DNA from: Candidatus Coproplasma avistercoris
GTDB taxonomy: Bacteria; Bacillota; Clostridia; Christensenellales; Borkfalkiaceae
DNA: 32,798 bases
Assembly: GCA_018711385.1 (NCBI GenBank)
Contig: DVIK01000073.1
Location: 1-32,798, forward strand
Direction: 5' to 3'
The notes under the pieces were generated by a model. The model did not search any database. It was given only the letters and a program-made list of their open reading frames with translations, and was not told the origin of the DNA. Position numbers and translations under genes: made by a program. The stretch's first letter is position 1. Each line of letters opens with the position of its first letter. Positions 8,405-17,020 of the stretch are shown one piece after another.

Positions 8405-8425
8405 ATAAGCAAAGGTTTACGTATC

Positions 8426-9640
8426 ATGGCAAGGACATACAAACTTATTATAGTCGACAACGAATATCTGGTGAGGAAGGGCATCGAAAAGACGGTGGAC
8501 TGGGCCTCGCTGGGCATAGAGGTCGTCGCCGAGTGCGACAACGGCAAACAGGCCCTCGAAGCCGTAAAAAAGTACGCCCCCGACCTCATAATATCCGACG
8601 TCCGCATGCCGGTGATGGACGGGCTGGAGCTTGCCGAAAGGCTGGCCGAGGCCGACTTCGACGGCGCCATAATTTTTTACAGCGGATACAACGACTTCGA
8701 ATATGTAAGGAAGGCGCTCGAATACGGCGTGTCCGGTTATCTGCTAAAGCCCGAGGGCAACGAACAGCTCACGAAGAAGGTGCTCGACACGCTCGCCGCG
8801 CTCGAGGAACGCCGCAAAAAGCGCAACGCGCTCGAAAGCCTCGCCTCTGGCGCCGAAAATATCAAGGCGATGTATTTCAGCCGCCTGGAAGACGGCGTCG
8901 ACGACGCCAACCTCCGCGGCCAGCTCTCCGTGCTCAATATCGAGTTTCCCTCATCGGGCATCGTGGTGTGCGGCCGCTCGCTGCGCGTGAACGACGGGGC
9001 CTTCGGAGAATTTTACGGCAAGTTTGCAGAGGCGCTCGAAAACTTCGGGTCGATAGGTCGCATGGGAGGGGGTAAGTTTATTTTAGTTACCGCCCTCACC
9101 GACGTCGAGGCGCTGCGCGAGTGTGCCGGAAGACTGCTCGACGAATGCTATGCGGGCACCGTGTATGCCGCCGTGGGCATAAGCGAACCGTTCGGTATCG
9201 GGCTGACCATGTGCGAAGCCGCCGCGCGCGCAAGGCGGGCGGCTACGCCCGTGCTCGAAGTTGGCGGCGTATACAGCGGCGTGGAACAGTCCTCGGGCGG
9301 AAGGGAAAAGCCCAAGGCGCTCGTCGAGGCGGCGCTTGCCCTCATATACGAACACTACGCCGAAAAGGTGACGGTGAAGTGGGCGGCCGAAAAGCTGTTC
9401 GTCTCGGAGAGCCACCTGATGCACGAGTTCAAGGTGGAGACGGGCAAAACTTTCAACGACTGCCTCAAATATTATCGCATAGCCAAGGCCAAAGAGCTGC
9501 TCAAACAGGGCACCATGCGCGTCAACGAGATAGCCTCCGCCGTGGGGTTTTCCGACGGCCGCTATTTCGGGCAGGTATTCAGGGAACAGGTGGGCGTGAC
9601 GCCCAGCGAATATGCCGAATCCGTCCATGAAGAAGAGTAA
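8426..9640 (+). CDS. YesN-type response regulator (receiver + AraC-type HTH)
   Basis: A 404-residue cytoplasmic transcription factor. The receiver domain (1-125) has the acidic pocket at Asp11, the phosphate-accepting Asp58 in ISDVRMPVMDG, Ser86 and Lys108 (LLKP). A middle region of about 150 residues has no family I recognise. The C-terminal 100 residues are an AraC-type double helix-turn-helix ending in FSDGRYFGQVFREQVGVTPSEY. Such regulators activate sugar-use genes. The start at 8426 is preferred because the upstream in-frame TTG at 8375 lies inside the promoter and would not be transcribed; AAAGG at 8411-8415 is a modest SD. Its 3' end overlaps the kinase gene, so the two are coupled. 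Confidence 0.93.
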   Translation: MARTYKLIIVDNEYLVRKGIEKTVDWASLGIEVVAECDNGKQALEAVKKYAPDLIISDVRMPVMDGLELAERLAEADFDGAIIFYSGYNDFEYVRKALEYGVSGYLLKPEGNEQLTKKVLDTLAALEERRKKRNALESLASGAENIKAMYFSRLEDGVDDANLRGQLSVLNIEFPSSGIVVCGRSLRVNDGAFGEFYGKFAEALENFGSIGRMGGGKFILVTALTDVEALRECAGRLLDECYAGTVYAAVGISEPFGIGLTMCEAAARARRAATPVLEVGGVYSGVEQSSGGREKPKALVEAALALIYEHYAEKVTVKWAAEKLFVSESHLMHEFKVETGKTFNDCLKYYRIAKAKELLKQGTMRVNEIASAVGFSDGRYFGQVFREQVGVTPSEYAESVHEEE

Positions 9641-11306
9641 GCTCAGCACCAAATTCATCCTGCTGTTCACCGCGGTGCTCACGGGCATATTTGCCGTGAT
9701 GCTTGCGGCCGTATATATCTCCGTATCGGTATCGCTGCACGGCTATGTGTACGACAGCGTGCTCTCCTACCACGACGACGTGGACGACAGCGTGGTCGCC
9801 GTAATAGACGAAGTGGCCTACGCCTATGCGCGCATGACCGACGAGGACAACGCCGGAACGCTCGACGACCTCAGGAGCGGCAACAGCTATGCCGTCAGGA
9901 CGGAGGCGTTGCGCACCCTTGCGGCGCTCGCCCAGACCGATACCTTCGCCGACATCGGCTGGCGGGACGAAGGCGGGTATATCTCGGTGAACGGCTATAT
10001 CGCCCCTTCGGAAGAGGCGTTTGCCGCCGCGCAGGAAAACAGTAACCGCGTCACTCTTGGCGAATACAGGGACGGCTGCCATGCCCTGATAATATACATG
10101 GACAACGGCATCACCCTCTCAAAGGGATGTTTCGTGTTCTTTCTGCCCGAAACGGCGATATCCTACTGCCTTTCCAGCATGGACTCCGGCTCAGGCTATT
10201 CGTATATAATCGGCACCGACGGGTATATCTTTTCGCACGGCGACAAGGACTATGTGGGCAGGCTGTATTACTACGGCAACCTCTACGACCTCGACGGCGG
10301 CGCCGACATGCGCGTCACAGATATGGACGGGGAGAGGAAGATAATCGTCGTAAGCCCCATGCAGACCGCGCAGGAGCGTTACGGTTTCGACTTCTTCCTC
10401 GTCAGCATACTCGATTACGACTATTACTATGGCACGTTCACCGTCCTTTCGTGGGTACTCACGGGCATAATGATCGCGATTTTCGTTGCGGGCGTGGTGG
10501 TCGCCATAGTCAGGGCCAAGAAGATATCCCGGCCCATCGCCGAACTGCATGCCGATGTGGAGCGCACCATAAGGACCGGCAGGAAGGGCGATCTGAAATT
10601 CAGCGGCAACGACGAGCTGTTCCGGCTGGAAGAGAAGTACGACGAGATGATAACGCACATCTTCGAGCTGATGCAGAAGAGCCGCGAGGACGCCGAAACG
10701 CAGCGCAAGCTGGAGCTGGACGCCCTGCAGATGCAGATAAACCCGCACTTTTTATACAATACCCTCGACGCCGTGTCCTGGATGGCAAAGCTGAAGGGCG
10801 AGCCCGAGATAGAAAATCTTACCCTGAATCTTGCAAAGTTCTTCCGGCTCTCCCTGCACAAGGGCGATAAATTCATAACGGTGGGGGAGGAGCTCGAACT
10901 GACGTGGCACTATCTCGAGATAGACAAGGTGCGTTTCCCCGACAAGGTGAAGGTGCATTTCGAAACGGACGAGAGCCTCGTAAATTACAAGGTGCTCAAG
11001 CTCATCTTGCAGCCCGTGGCCGAAAACGCCGTCAAATACGCCTTTGAGGAAAAGAGCGGCAACCTCGTCATACGCACCATGCTGTCCGGCGGCGACATCG
11101 TGTTCGAGGTCGAGGACGACGGCTGCGGCTTCGATATGTCCGGCGGTATAGTCTCTTCAAAGAAAAAGTCCGACCTCGGCGGGTTCGGACTCAAAAACGT
11201 GGACGAGCGCATAAAGCTCGAATACGGCGAGGATTACGGGCTGAGCGTGCGCTCCGCGCCGGGGCAGGGCACGAAGGTCACCATACGCATCCAGAAACGA
11301 ATATGA
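9612..11306 (+). CDS. YesM-type membrane sensor histidine kinase
   Basis: A 564-residue kinase, partner of the preceding regulator. A first membrane helix (about 12-34) and a second (about 277-301) flank an extracellular sensor domain of about 240 residues, probably Cache-like. A linker leads to the His_kinase domain with QINPHFLYNTLD (His379 is the phosphorylation site) and a C-terminal ATPase domain with N box PVAENAVKY and glycine box GFGLKNVDERI. The start overlaps the regulator gene by 29 bases; an ATG at 9627 (MKKSKLSTKF) is equally possible, and neither has a good SD, which suggests translational coupling. The stop codon abuts that of the convergent gene: the six bases TGATCA hold both. 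Confidence 0.93.
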   Translation: MPNPSMKKSKLSTKFILLFTAVLTGIFAVMLAAVYISVSVSLHGYVYDSVLSYHDDVDDSVVAVIDEVAYAYARMTDEDNAGTLDDLRSGNSYAVRTEALRTLAALAQTDTFADIGWRDEGGYISVNGYIAPSEEAFAAAQENSNRVTLGEYRDGCHALIIYMDNGITLSKGCFVFFLPETAISYCLSSMDSGSGYSYIIGTDGYIFSHGDKDYVGRLYYYGNLYDLDGGADMRVTDMDGERKIIVVSPMQTAQERYGFDFFLVSILDYDYYYGTFTVLSWVLTGIMIAIFVAGVVVAIVRAKKISRPIAELHADVERTIRTGRKGDLKFSGNDELFRLEEKYDEMITHIFELMQKSREDAETQRKLELDALQMQINPHFLYNTLDAVSWMAKLKGEPEIENLTLNLAKFFRLSLHKGDKFITVGEELELTWHYLEIDKVRFPDKVKVHFETDESLVNYKVLKLILQPVAENAVKYAFEEKSGNLVIRTMLSGGDIVFEVEDDGCGFDMSGGIVSSKKKSDLGGFGLKNVDERIKLEYGEDYGLSVRSAPGQGTKVTIRIQKRI

Positions 11307-12266
11307 TCAGCTGAACCGCTGCGTCGAGGCGGTCATCTTTGAAAGCAGGGCGTTCAGCCTGTCGTCCGTGGCGTCCGCCGCCCTGCGCGCGATAAAGTGC
11401 GTGGCGACTATCAGCGCCGCGCTGCATGCGACCGTAACGCCCGCTATAAGCGCCACGTCGCTGTACAGCGGCAACAGCGGCACGGCTATGCGCACGGTCG
11501 CGCCGTAAAAATTGCGCATGCTCGATACAACGAGCCTGCCGTTCACCACGGTGTCGGGCGCGGCGAGGATATATCCTGAGGCGTCCGCCGTGCCGGAGAA
11601 GAGGTACCCGTCGCCGAACGCTATCGTCACAAGGCTGCCTTTCAGCCGTCTGTCGCCTTCGAACGAGAAATATCCGTAGATGTTTTCGGGGAATATGTCG
11701 GAGAATATGCAGCCGATGACCTCGCCTTCATCGGAATATACCTTGCTGCAGCAGCTTATCATGCCGGCGCTCTCGTCATAGGGGGTGCCGTCATAGGCTT
11801 TTATTATGTCGGAATTGCGCAGCGAAACGTACTCCGAAGAGTCGGCGTCGTCAAAAAATTCGGCAATGTCGGCATGGCGGCGCAGCTGCTCCGTCGTCGG
11901 CGGATCGGTCAGTCCTGATGAGGTGTATATGCTCCCGTCCGTTCCGTATACGGTTATCCCGTTTATATACAGCGAATAGCTGCGCGCGGCGTCGAGAGCG
12001 GACGTGAGCGTGCCCGTGCCCGAACCTTCGAGCGCCTCTTTTATTTCGCGGTTGAGCGCAAGCGTATGCGTTGTGGACATTATGGAATCTATGTAAAGGC
12101 GGCCTGCCGAAATGCTGCGGTCGAGCTTGTCCTTTGCCATCGATACGCATATGTTGCCGAACATTCCCGAAAATACGGCAATGCTCGTCGCCGCGATCAG
12201 CACTATAAGGAGCACTGCTATCGTCATCAGCGTTCCGTATATCCTTTTTCTGGTCTTATTGAACAT
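11307..12266 (-). CDS. Two-helix membrane sensor-like protein lacking a kinase domain
   Basis: A protein of about 319 residues that looks like the front half of a YesM-type kinase. A basic start (MFNKTRKRIYG) leads into membrane helix 1 (about 12-32), then an extracellular domain of about 235 residues with Cache-like features (YSLYINGITVYGTDGSIYTS), then helix 2 (about 270-290). Only about 27 residues follow before the stop; there is no HisKA, ATPase, GGDEF or methyl-accepting domain. The extracellular part is not a copy of the neighbouring kinase sensor. It converges on the kinase gene and diverges from the solute-binding protein, so it may be an accessory sensor or the remnant of a second kinase. 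The ATG at 12266 is chosen because that at 12278 overlaps the -10 box. Confidence 0.75.
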   Translation of the reverse strand: MFNKTRKRIYGTLMTIAVLLIVLIAATSIAVFSGMFGNICVSMAKDKLDRSISAGRLYIDSIMSTTHTLALNREIKEALEGSGTGTLTSALDAARSYSLYINGITVYGTDGSIYTSSGLTDPPTTEQLRRHADIAEFFDDADSSEYVSLRNSDIIKAYDGTPYDESAGMISCCSKVYSDEGEVIGCIFSDIFPENIYGYFSFEGDRRLKGSLVTIAFGDGYLFSGTADASGYILAAPDTVVNGRLVVSSMRNFYGATVRIAVPLLPLYSDVALIAGVTVACSAALIVATHFIARRAADATDDRLNALLSKMTASTQRFS

Positions 12267-12276
12267 ATCTGTATTC

Positions 12277-12305
12277 ATTATAGCATACCCAGGGGGTAAT
12301 TTCAA
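12277..12305 (-). promoter_or_regulatory. Promoter of the kinase-less sensor gene
   Basis: Read on the minus strand: TTGAAA (12305-12300), a 17-base spacer and TATAAT (12282-12277) with TGC directly before it. The elements are near-perfect. The predicted RNA start is only a few bases before the ATG at 12266, implying a leaderless or nearly leaderless mRNA. On the plus strand a weaker TTGAAC (12259-12264) / TAGCAT (12281-12286) pair overlaps it and may serve the solute-binding protein gene. Confidence 0.7.
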
Positions 12306-12307
12306 GC

Positions 12308-13714
12308 ATGTCTGCAAATAAATGTATACGGGCGGCAGTTTTGTTGCTATGTGCGGCAATGCTGTTTTCAGTGCCTTCGGCATGCGGCCCGGGCAGCGAA
12401 AAAATCAAGATCTCGGTGGGCTTCCGTTACGGCGCGTCCGAGCAGGAACGGCAGTATTACTCCGAATGCAAGGCGGAGTTCGAGCGCAGGTATCCGCAGT
12501 ATGAACTTGTCTCTTCGCCCTATGTATACGACAGCCGCACCATAGTTTCGAAATATGCCTCGGGGCAGCTGCCCGTATTGTTCGAGGCGGACGCCGCCGA
12601 GGCCTTGCGCGCTCTTGCAAACGGATACGTCAGAGACGTTTCCGGCTACATGGACGGCTTCGGCTGGACGGAAAAGGCGGACGGGTTTTTCCTTTCGGAA
12701 ATAACGTCGGCATACGGCGTGTGCGGGGTGCCGGCGCAGCAGTATGCTGCGGGGATGGTGCTCAATCTCCCGCTGCTCGCCCGTGCGGGAGTCATAGAGG
12801 AGGAGGCCGGCGGATACGTTCTTTACGATGACGACGGCGTGCCGCTCTGGCCGGATACCTTCGACGAGGTAGAGGCTGCCGCCGCAAAGGTGGCCGAAAC
12901 GTGCGGCGAGGGCGTGTCCGGCGTCCTGCTGCCCTCGGGCGACGGCGAGTGCGGAGGGCTGTACCTCGACATGGCGTACAACTTCGGCTGCGGTGCGCTT
13001 GAAAGGCAACAGGACGGCGTTTACCGGCTGGATCTCGGTTCCGAGGGCTTCGGCGACGCCATGCGCTGGGTGCGGCGGCTCGCGCAGGAGCGCTACACCG
13101 ACGATTCAAAGAGCTACGGCGCCGAGGAATGGGCGGCAGAGATGGCTGCTGGCAGGGCGGCAGTCACGTTCTGCAACAGCGACGACCTTGCCGCGGCGCT
13201 GGCGGCGGAACCTTCGCTGCGGGGCAGCCTTGCGTTTGTGCCCATGCCTTCGTCGGACGAAAGCTGTTCGGCGTGGCGCGGCACCGTGTATGCGGTCAGC
13301 GCCCTTGCCGGCGACGCCCAGGCCGAGGGCGCGTTCAGGTTTTTGCAGTTCATCGGCTGCGGCCCCGACTCCGACGACGCCGCCCTTTCGGCGACCGAGC
13401 GCAGATTGCAGGCATATATCTCCCAGGGAATGCCCCTGCTGCCCTGCCTGCCGGTATGGGAGGATGAGGATTACCTGGCGGGGATCTCCGGGCTGTATGA
13501 AAGGTACTCCGACGGCGGCGCGCTGTATTGCGACGCCTTTTACCGTGGCTTTGCGCAGCGCAGGCGGCACGGCGAACCGTTTGCCCGCAGGGAGCTGTGC
13601 GAGCTCATGGACGAGCTGTTTTCCAGAATGATCTTCGACGCCACCACGAGCAATATAGTCACGCTGCTCGAAGAGAGCGAGACTGCTTTTACAGAAAAAT
13701 ATCTCAACAGATGA
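12308..13714 (+). CDS. Extracellular solute-binding lipoprotein (family 1, sugar type)
   Basis: A 468-residue lipoprotein; the signal peptide ends in the lipobox PSAC with Cys26. After the anchor the protein follows the pattern of carbohydrate ABC-transporter binding proteins: an opening strand (KIKISVGFRYGASEQ), a helix that includes ERRYPQYEL, a region like KYASGQLPVLFEADAAEAL, and later stretches such as GRAAVTFCNSDDLAAAL and LAFVPMPSSD typical of SBP family 1. The ligand is unknown. No ABC permease or ATPase gene lies in the window, so it may supply a distant transporter or present sugar to the sensor proteins next door, as in the AraP-AraS-AraT system of Geobacillus. AGGGGG at 12291-12296 is a distant SD. 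Confidence 0.85.
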   Translation: MSANKCIRAAVLLLCAAMLFSVPSACGPGSEKIKISVGFRYGASEQERQYYSECKAEFERRYPQYELVSSPYVYDSRTIVSKYASGQLPVLFEADAAEALRALANGYVRDVSGYMDGFGWTEKADGFFLSEITSAYGVCGVPAQQYAAGMVLNLPLLARAGVIEEEAGGYVLYDDDGVPLWPDTFDEVEAAAAKVAETCGEGVSGVLLPSGDGECGGLYLDMAYNFGCGALERQQDGVYRLDLGSEGFGDAMRWVRRLAQERYTDDSKSYGAEEWAAEMAAGRAAVTFCNSDDLAAALAAEPSLRGSLAFVPMPSSDESCSAWRGTVYAVSALAGDAQAEGAFRFLQFIGCGPDSDDAALSATERRLQAYISQGMPLLPCLPVWEDEDYLAGISGLYERYSDGGALYCDAFYRGFAQRRRHGEPFARRELCELMDELFSRMIFDATTSNIVTLLEESETAFTEKYLNR

Positions 13715-13718
13715 CATA

Positions 13719-13743
13719 AGGCCGCGGAATAATTCCGCGGCCT
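13719..13743 (+). terminator. Hairpin after the solute-binding protein gene
   Basis: A 12-bp perfect stem with a one-base centre (13719-13743) immediately follows the stop codon. The T tract is poor (CCTGTAAAATT). It probably ends the plus-strand transcript together with the next hairpin. Confidence 0.65.
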
Positions 13744-13753
13744 GTAAAATTCA

Positions 13754-13779
13754 AGCGGCGCCTTTTGCAAGGCGCCGCT
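13754..13779 (-). terminator. Hairpin after the minus-strand GH3 gene
   Basis: Arms of 11 bp (13754-13764 and 13769-13779, loop TTGC). Read on the minus strand it follows the GH3 stop by about 19 bases and is trailed by TTGAATTTTA, a broken U tract. Together with the previous hairpin it insulates two convergent genes. Confidence 0.65.
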
Positions 13780-13797
13780 CATGTTTATGCGGTCATT

Positions 13798-16700
13798 TTA
13801 CTGCTGTGTTTCCTGCTGCGTCTCCTGCTGAGCGGGGGCCTTCTTCTTTCTGAATGCGAAGAACAGCCATGTGCCGCAACCGCCCACGGCGAGCACGTCA
13901 ACTACCACGAGCACGGGTATGTACCAGCGGAAGTTGAGTTCGGGACTGGTGGGAATGGTTACATCGTCGTCTATCTCGCCGCTCTCGATCTTGGCGTTGT
14001 AGTCGGCGTTGGTGGCAAGTGAATTCAGCCACATGTAAACTACGTCCTTGGTGGAGTCGCGCAGCGCATTGTTGAATGCGTCGGACGAGGTCTCGTAATC
14101 GAAGCTGCCGCCGCCCACGCGCATGAACAGGTCGCCGCCCGCACGGATCATTGCGTCGGGATCCATGAAGTTAGTGTGGTCGGAGTAGTCGGTCAGGAAG
14201 GCTCCGCGGAAGCCCCATTCGCCTTCAACAACGTCTTCAAGCAGCGTCTTGCTTCCGCCAGTCCAAACGGCGCCTATCCTGCCGTAGGAGGTCATCATCG
14301 CGTTGGAGCCGCCGTCGGTGACTGCCATTTCAAAGGGCTTTAAGTAGAGCTCGCGCAGCGCCTGCTCTGTGAGCCAGGTGTACATGCCGTCGCGGCCGCT
14401 CTCGGTCTCGTACAGGCACAGGTGTTTGAGGTATGCGAACACGCCCTTGTTCTTTGCGGCCTTTACCACATTTGCAGCCATCGAGCCGGAGATGAGAGTA
14501 TCTTCGGAATAATACTCATAGTTTCTGCCGCCGAAGGGGCTGCGGTGCAGGTTGAGGCCGGGGCCGTACCAGCCCTGTATGCCGTAAGATATGCATTCGG
14601 TGCCGAACGCAAGACCCATGCTGTATGCCAGCTGAACGTTCCACGTCTGGGCAAGTACTATCGAGCTGAAGCCCGTGGCCTCTACGGATACCGTGCCGGC
14701 AAAGCTGCCCGCCTGGTTGGGGCCGTCGAAGTCTACGGTCGCAGGCTTGCCTATCGAATTTATTGCTCTCGTTTCAGTGTAGGCGTTGAGCACGAGTCCG
14801 GTCATCTCGCTCTTGCTGATGCGGTCGAGCAGGTCGTCCCATGCTGGATCGTCGTAATCCATGCCCAGTTGCATGCCGAGTTCGTTTATCTTGCCGTCTT
14901 CGTAAACGACGCCGCTCTTGGAGGTATCGCCGAAGGTAACGGGCAGCGCGTCCGAATGCTCGTCCGCCCACGTCTCCGCCTGATCTTCCGTGAACAGGTT
15001 ATATTGCATTATCCTTTCGTCCATCGCGCGGTTTTCCGCCTGCTTTGCGGGGAAGGTGCCTTTGAAGTTGGCCCTGGAGAGATAGGTGATCTGTGCCGTG
15101 CCGTCGCTGTTGCCGTCTATCGCAACGCCGTCGCCGGCGTCTTCGCCTGTGAAGCGGTTGTGAACGGTATCTTCAAGATAGAACTGATCTTTGCTTACCG
15201 TGTAAGTGAGCGTTGCGTTTGCGTGTACGTTATTGTCGCCGCGCACAACTTTGTCGTTTGCCACGGTGTGCGCGTCCGACCTCAGCGTAAGGGTATAGGT
15301 GCCCGCTTCAAGCACATAGCCGCCGCCGGGTACTTTGACGCTCAGATAATCGTAAGAGCACATATCGGAAACGTCCATCACAAGTTCAACGTATTCCGAT
15401 TCGCCGGGGTCAAGCACCTGCTGCGTCTTGCCGTATGCTCCTAAAACTACCGAAGACTTCTCTATCTGGTCGTAGGGCGCAGAATAGTAGAGTTCAACGA
15501 CGTCCTGTCCGGGCACGTTGCCGGTGTTGGTTACGGTAACGCCCACCTTTATCACGCTGTTGTCCTCGCCGTCGAGGCTTATTGCGGAGTTGTTGGGTAT
15601 CTCAAGGTAGGTTATGTTCCATTCAAACTCGGTGTAGGAAAGGCCGTAGCCGAAGGGGTACTGCACCACGTCGTCGTAGCCGTTCTCTATTCCCCACTTG
15701 TTTTCCGCGTAGGAGTCGTCCCAGAAGCCCATCGTGTCGGCGGTTTCGTACCACCTGTAGCCCATATACACGCTCTCGCGGTAGTCGGTGTAGGCCACGC
15801 CCTGGTATTTAACGGTGGAGCTGCCGTTGGTATGGTCTTCGCCTGTAGGGTACAGGCCGTCGCTGTTGGTGTAGAAGTTGGTGGTGTCGTTGCCTGAACC
15901 GGTATCCACATAGGTGGAGGAGGTGGAGAGGTCATAGGCATAGGTGTCGGCAAGTTTGCCCGAAGGGTTGATATCGCCGTAGAGTATGCCGGGTATCGCC
16001 TTGGCGCCCGCCGAGCCGGTGGTGGCAACCACAAGGCAGCTGTCCAGGCCGGGGATCGTCTCCATGAATCCGAGCTCCATGACGTTGGTCGAGTTGATGA
16101 GCACGATTACGTTTTCGTAGGTCTCGCCCACATATTCAAGCAGCGCCTCTTCCTCGGTGGAGATCTCAAGGTAGGTGCGGGTCTTGTCTATATGGTCTTC
16201 GGCGGGCATGCCGGTTTTCTTTCCGGTACCGGGGTCGCCCTTATACTGCACCTTGGGGCTGTCGTTGCTCTCGCCCGAAACGCGCCCTATGACCACTATC
16301 GCAGTATCGGAATAGGCTTCGGCGTTTGTAAGCATGGAATCGGTATAGTACGAAGTATCGTCTATGCTCGGTTCGTAAAGGCGGCTGAACTCATAGTTGA
16401 AACTGTGCAGCGAGCCGCTGCCGCCGGGGTTGGCTTCCGTGGCGCTGCCCGCATGGCTGCCGTTTATGCTGAACTCGCGGTTGGGGCGGTAGCGCTCGTA
16501 CATATCGGTGATCTCGGTGTTATAGTCGATGCCGTACTCGGTGAGCGCTTCAAGGAAGTCGGTGGAAGCACCGCGCTTAACCTGGCCGGAGCCCGAGCCG
16601 CTTATAACCCAGTCGGTAACCGCCCAGCCGAACACGTTCACCTGTGGCGTAGCAGTCTTGCTCAGGGGCAGCACGTCGTCGTTGTTCTGCACGAGCACCG

Positions 16701-16908
16701 TGCCTTCCTCCTGTATCTGCTCTGCAAGCGCCGCACCCTCTGCACGTGCCGCGCTCGAGTTCGAGCCGTCTTTATAGCCTATGACAAACTTGTCGATCAG
16801 GCCGGAAAAAATCCCGACGGCGATGTTGACCGCAAGCACGACTACGAGTATGAACGCGCATACCGAAACGGCTACGATCCTGAAAGTCTTTTTGCTCATT
16901 TTACTCAT
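13798..16908 (-). CDS. Membrane-anchored glycoside hydrolase family 3, swapped domain order
   Basis: A 1036-residue enzyme, probably a beta-glucosidase or related exo-glycosidase acting outside the cell. A membrane helix near 10-36 and another near 995-1020 (before the basic stop KKK) bracket the extracellular part. The GH3 C-terminal domain comes first (about 50-430, ending at YPFGYGLSYTEF), then a fibronectin-like domain (about 460-560), then the TIM-barrel GH3 N-terminal domain. In the barrel, Lys828-His829 form the substrate-binding KH motif and Asp907 in GFRGAFLTDYSD is the expected nucleophile; Tyr follows where most GH3 have Trp. This order is known from Ruminococcus albus and Butyrivibrio beta-glucosidases. 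AAGGAGG at 16917-16923 sets the start at 16908; the longer frame to 16938 includes the SD. The C-terminus is Gln/Glu/Thr-rich (ETQQETQQ). Confidence 0.92.
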   Translation of the reverse strand: MSKMSKKTFRIVAVSVCAFILVVVLAVNIAVGIFSGLIDKFVIGYKDGSNSSAARAEGAALAEQIQEEGTVLVQNNDDVLPLSKTATPQVNVFGWAVTDWVISGSGSGQVKRGASTDFLEALTEYGIDYNTEITDMYERYRPNREFSINGSHAGSATEANPGGSGSLHSFNYEFSRLYEPSIDDTSYYTDSMLTNAEAYSDTAIVVIGRVSGESNDSPKVQYKGDPGTGKKTGMPAEDHIDKTRTYLEISTEEEALLEYVGETYENVIVLINSTNVMELGFMETIPGLDSCLVVATTGSAGAKAIPGILYGDINPSGKLADTYAYDLSTSSTYVDTGSGNDTTNFYTNSDGLYPTGEDHTNGSSTVKYQGVAYTDYRESVYMGYRWYETADTMGFWDDSYAENKWGIENGYDDVVQYPFGYGLSYTEFEWNITYLEIPNNSAISLDGEDNSVIKVGVTVTNTGNVPGQDVVELYYSAPYDQIEKSSVVLGAYGKTQQVLDPGESEYVELVMDVSDMCSYDYLSVKVPGGGYVLEAGTYTLTLRSDAHTVANDKVVRGDNNVHANATLTYTVSKDQFYLEDTVHNRFTGEDAGDGVAIDGNSDGTAQITYLSRANFKGTFPAKQAENRAMDERIMQYNLFTEDQAETWADEHSDALPVTFGDTSKSGVVYEDGKINELGMQLGMDYDDPAWDDLLDRISKSEMTGLVLNAYTETRAINSIGKPATVDFDGPNQAGSFAGTVSVEATGFSSIVLAQTWNVQLAYSMGLAFGTECISYGIQGWYGPGLNLHRSPFGGRNYEYYSEDTLISGSMAANVVKAAKNKGVFAYLKHLCLYETESGRDGMYTWLTEQALRELYLKPFEMAVTDGGSNAMMTSYGRIGAVWTGGSKTLLEDVVEGEWGFRGAFLTDYSDHTNFMDPDAMIRAGGDLFMRVGGGSFDYETSSDAFNNALRDSTKDVVYMWLNSLATNADYNAKIESGEIDDDVTIPTSPELNFRWYIPVLVVVDVLAVGGCGTWLFFAFRKKKAPAQQETQQETQQ

Positions 16909-16931
16909 TAAGTAAACCTCCTTATAATAGT

Positions 16932-16990
16932 TAAGCAAAACGTGATCGTGTCACTGCTTATATAATAGTGTAAAATTCTCCCACTGTCAA
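16932..16990 (-). promoter_or_regulatory. Promoter and possible operator of the minus-strand GH3 gene
   Basis: On the minus strand: perfect TTGACA (16990-16985), a 17-base spacer and TATTAT (16967-16962). Right after the -10 lies nested dyad symmetry: TGCTTA/TAAGCA (16955-16960 and 16932-16937) around TCAC/GTGA. Such a position would suit a repressor. Confidence 0.75.
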
Positions 16991-17011
16991 GATACATTTT
17001 GTCATAAAAAC

Positions 17012-17020
17012 TGCTATATT
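17012..17020 (+). promoter_or_regulatory. Candidate extended -10 of the GH5 gene
   Basis: TGCTATATT, with no good -35; the expected -35 position (about 16991-16996, GATACA) sits directly against the -35 of the divergent GH3 promoter. The same 11 bases TGCTATATTCG recur at 20986-20996 before the second GH3 gene. The rest of 17021-17123 is AT-rich with no ORF. Confidence 0.4.

Noticed and set aside
8375-8425. TTG start that adds 17 residues to the YesN-type regulator
   Set aside because: That TTG is the first part of the -35 box and lies upstream of the predicted RNA start.
14422-15444. A 340-codon plus-strand frame inside the GH3 gene
   Set aside because: Antisense shadow of a gene with clear GH3 motifs; no promoter or SD and no recognisable domain.
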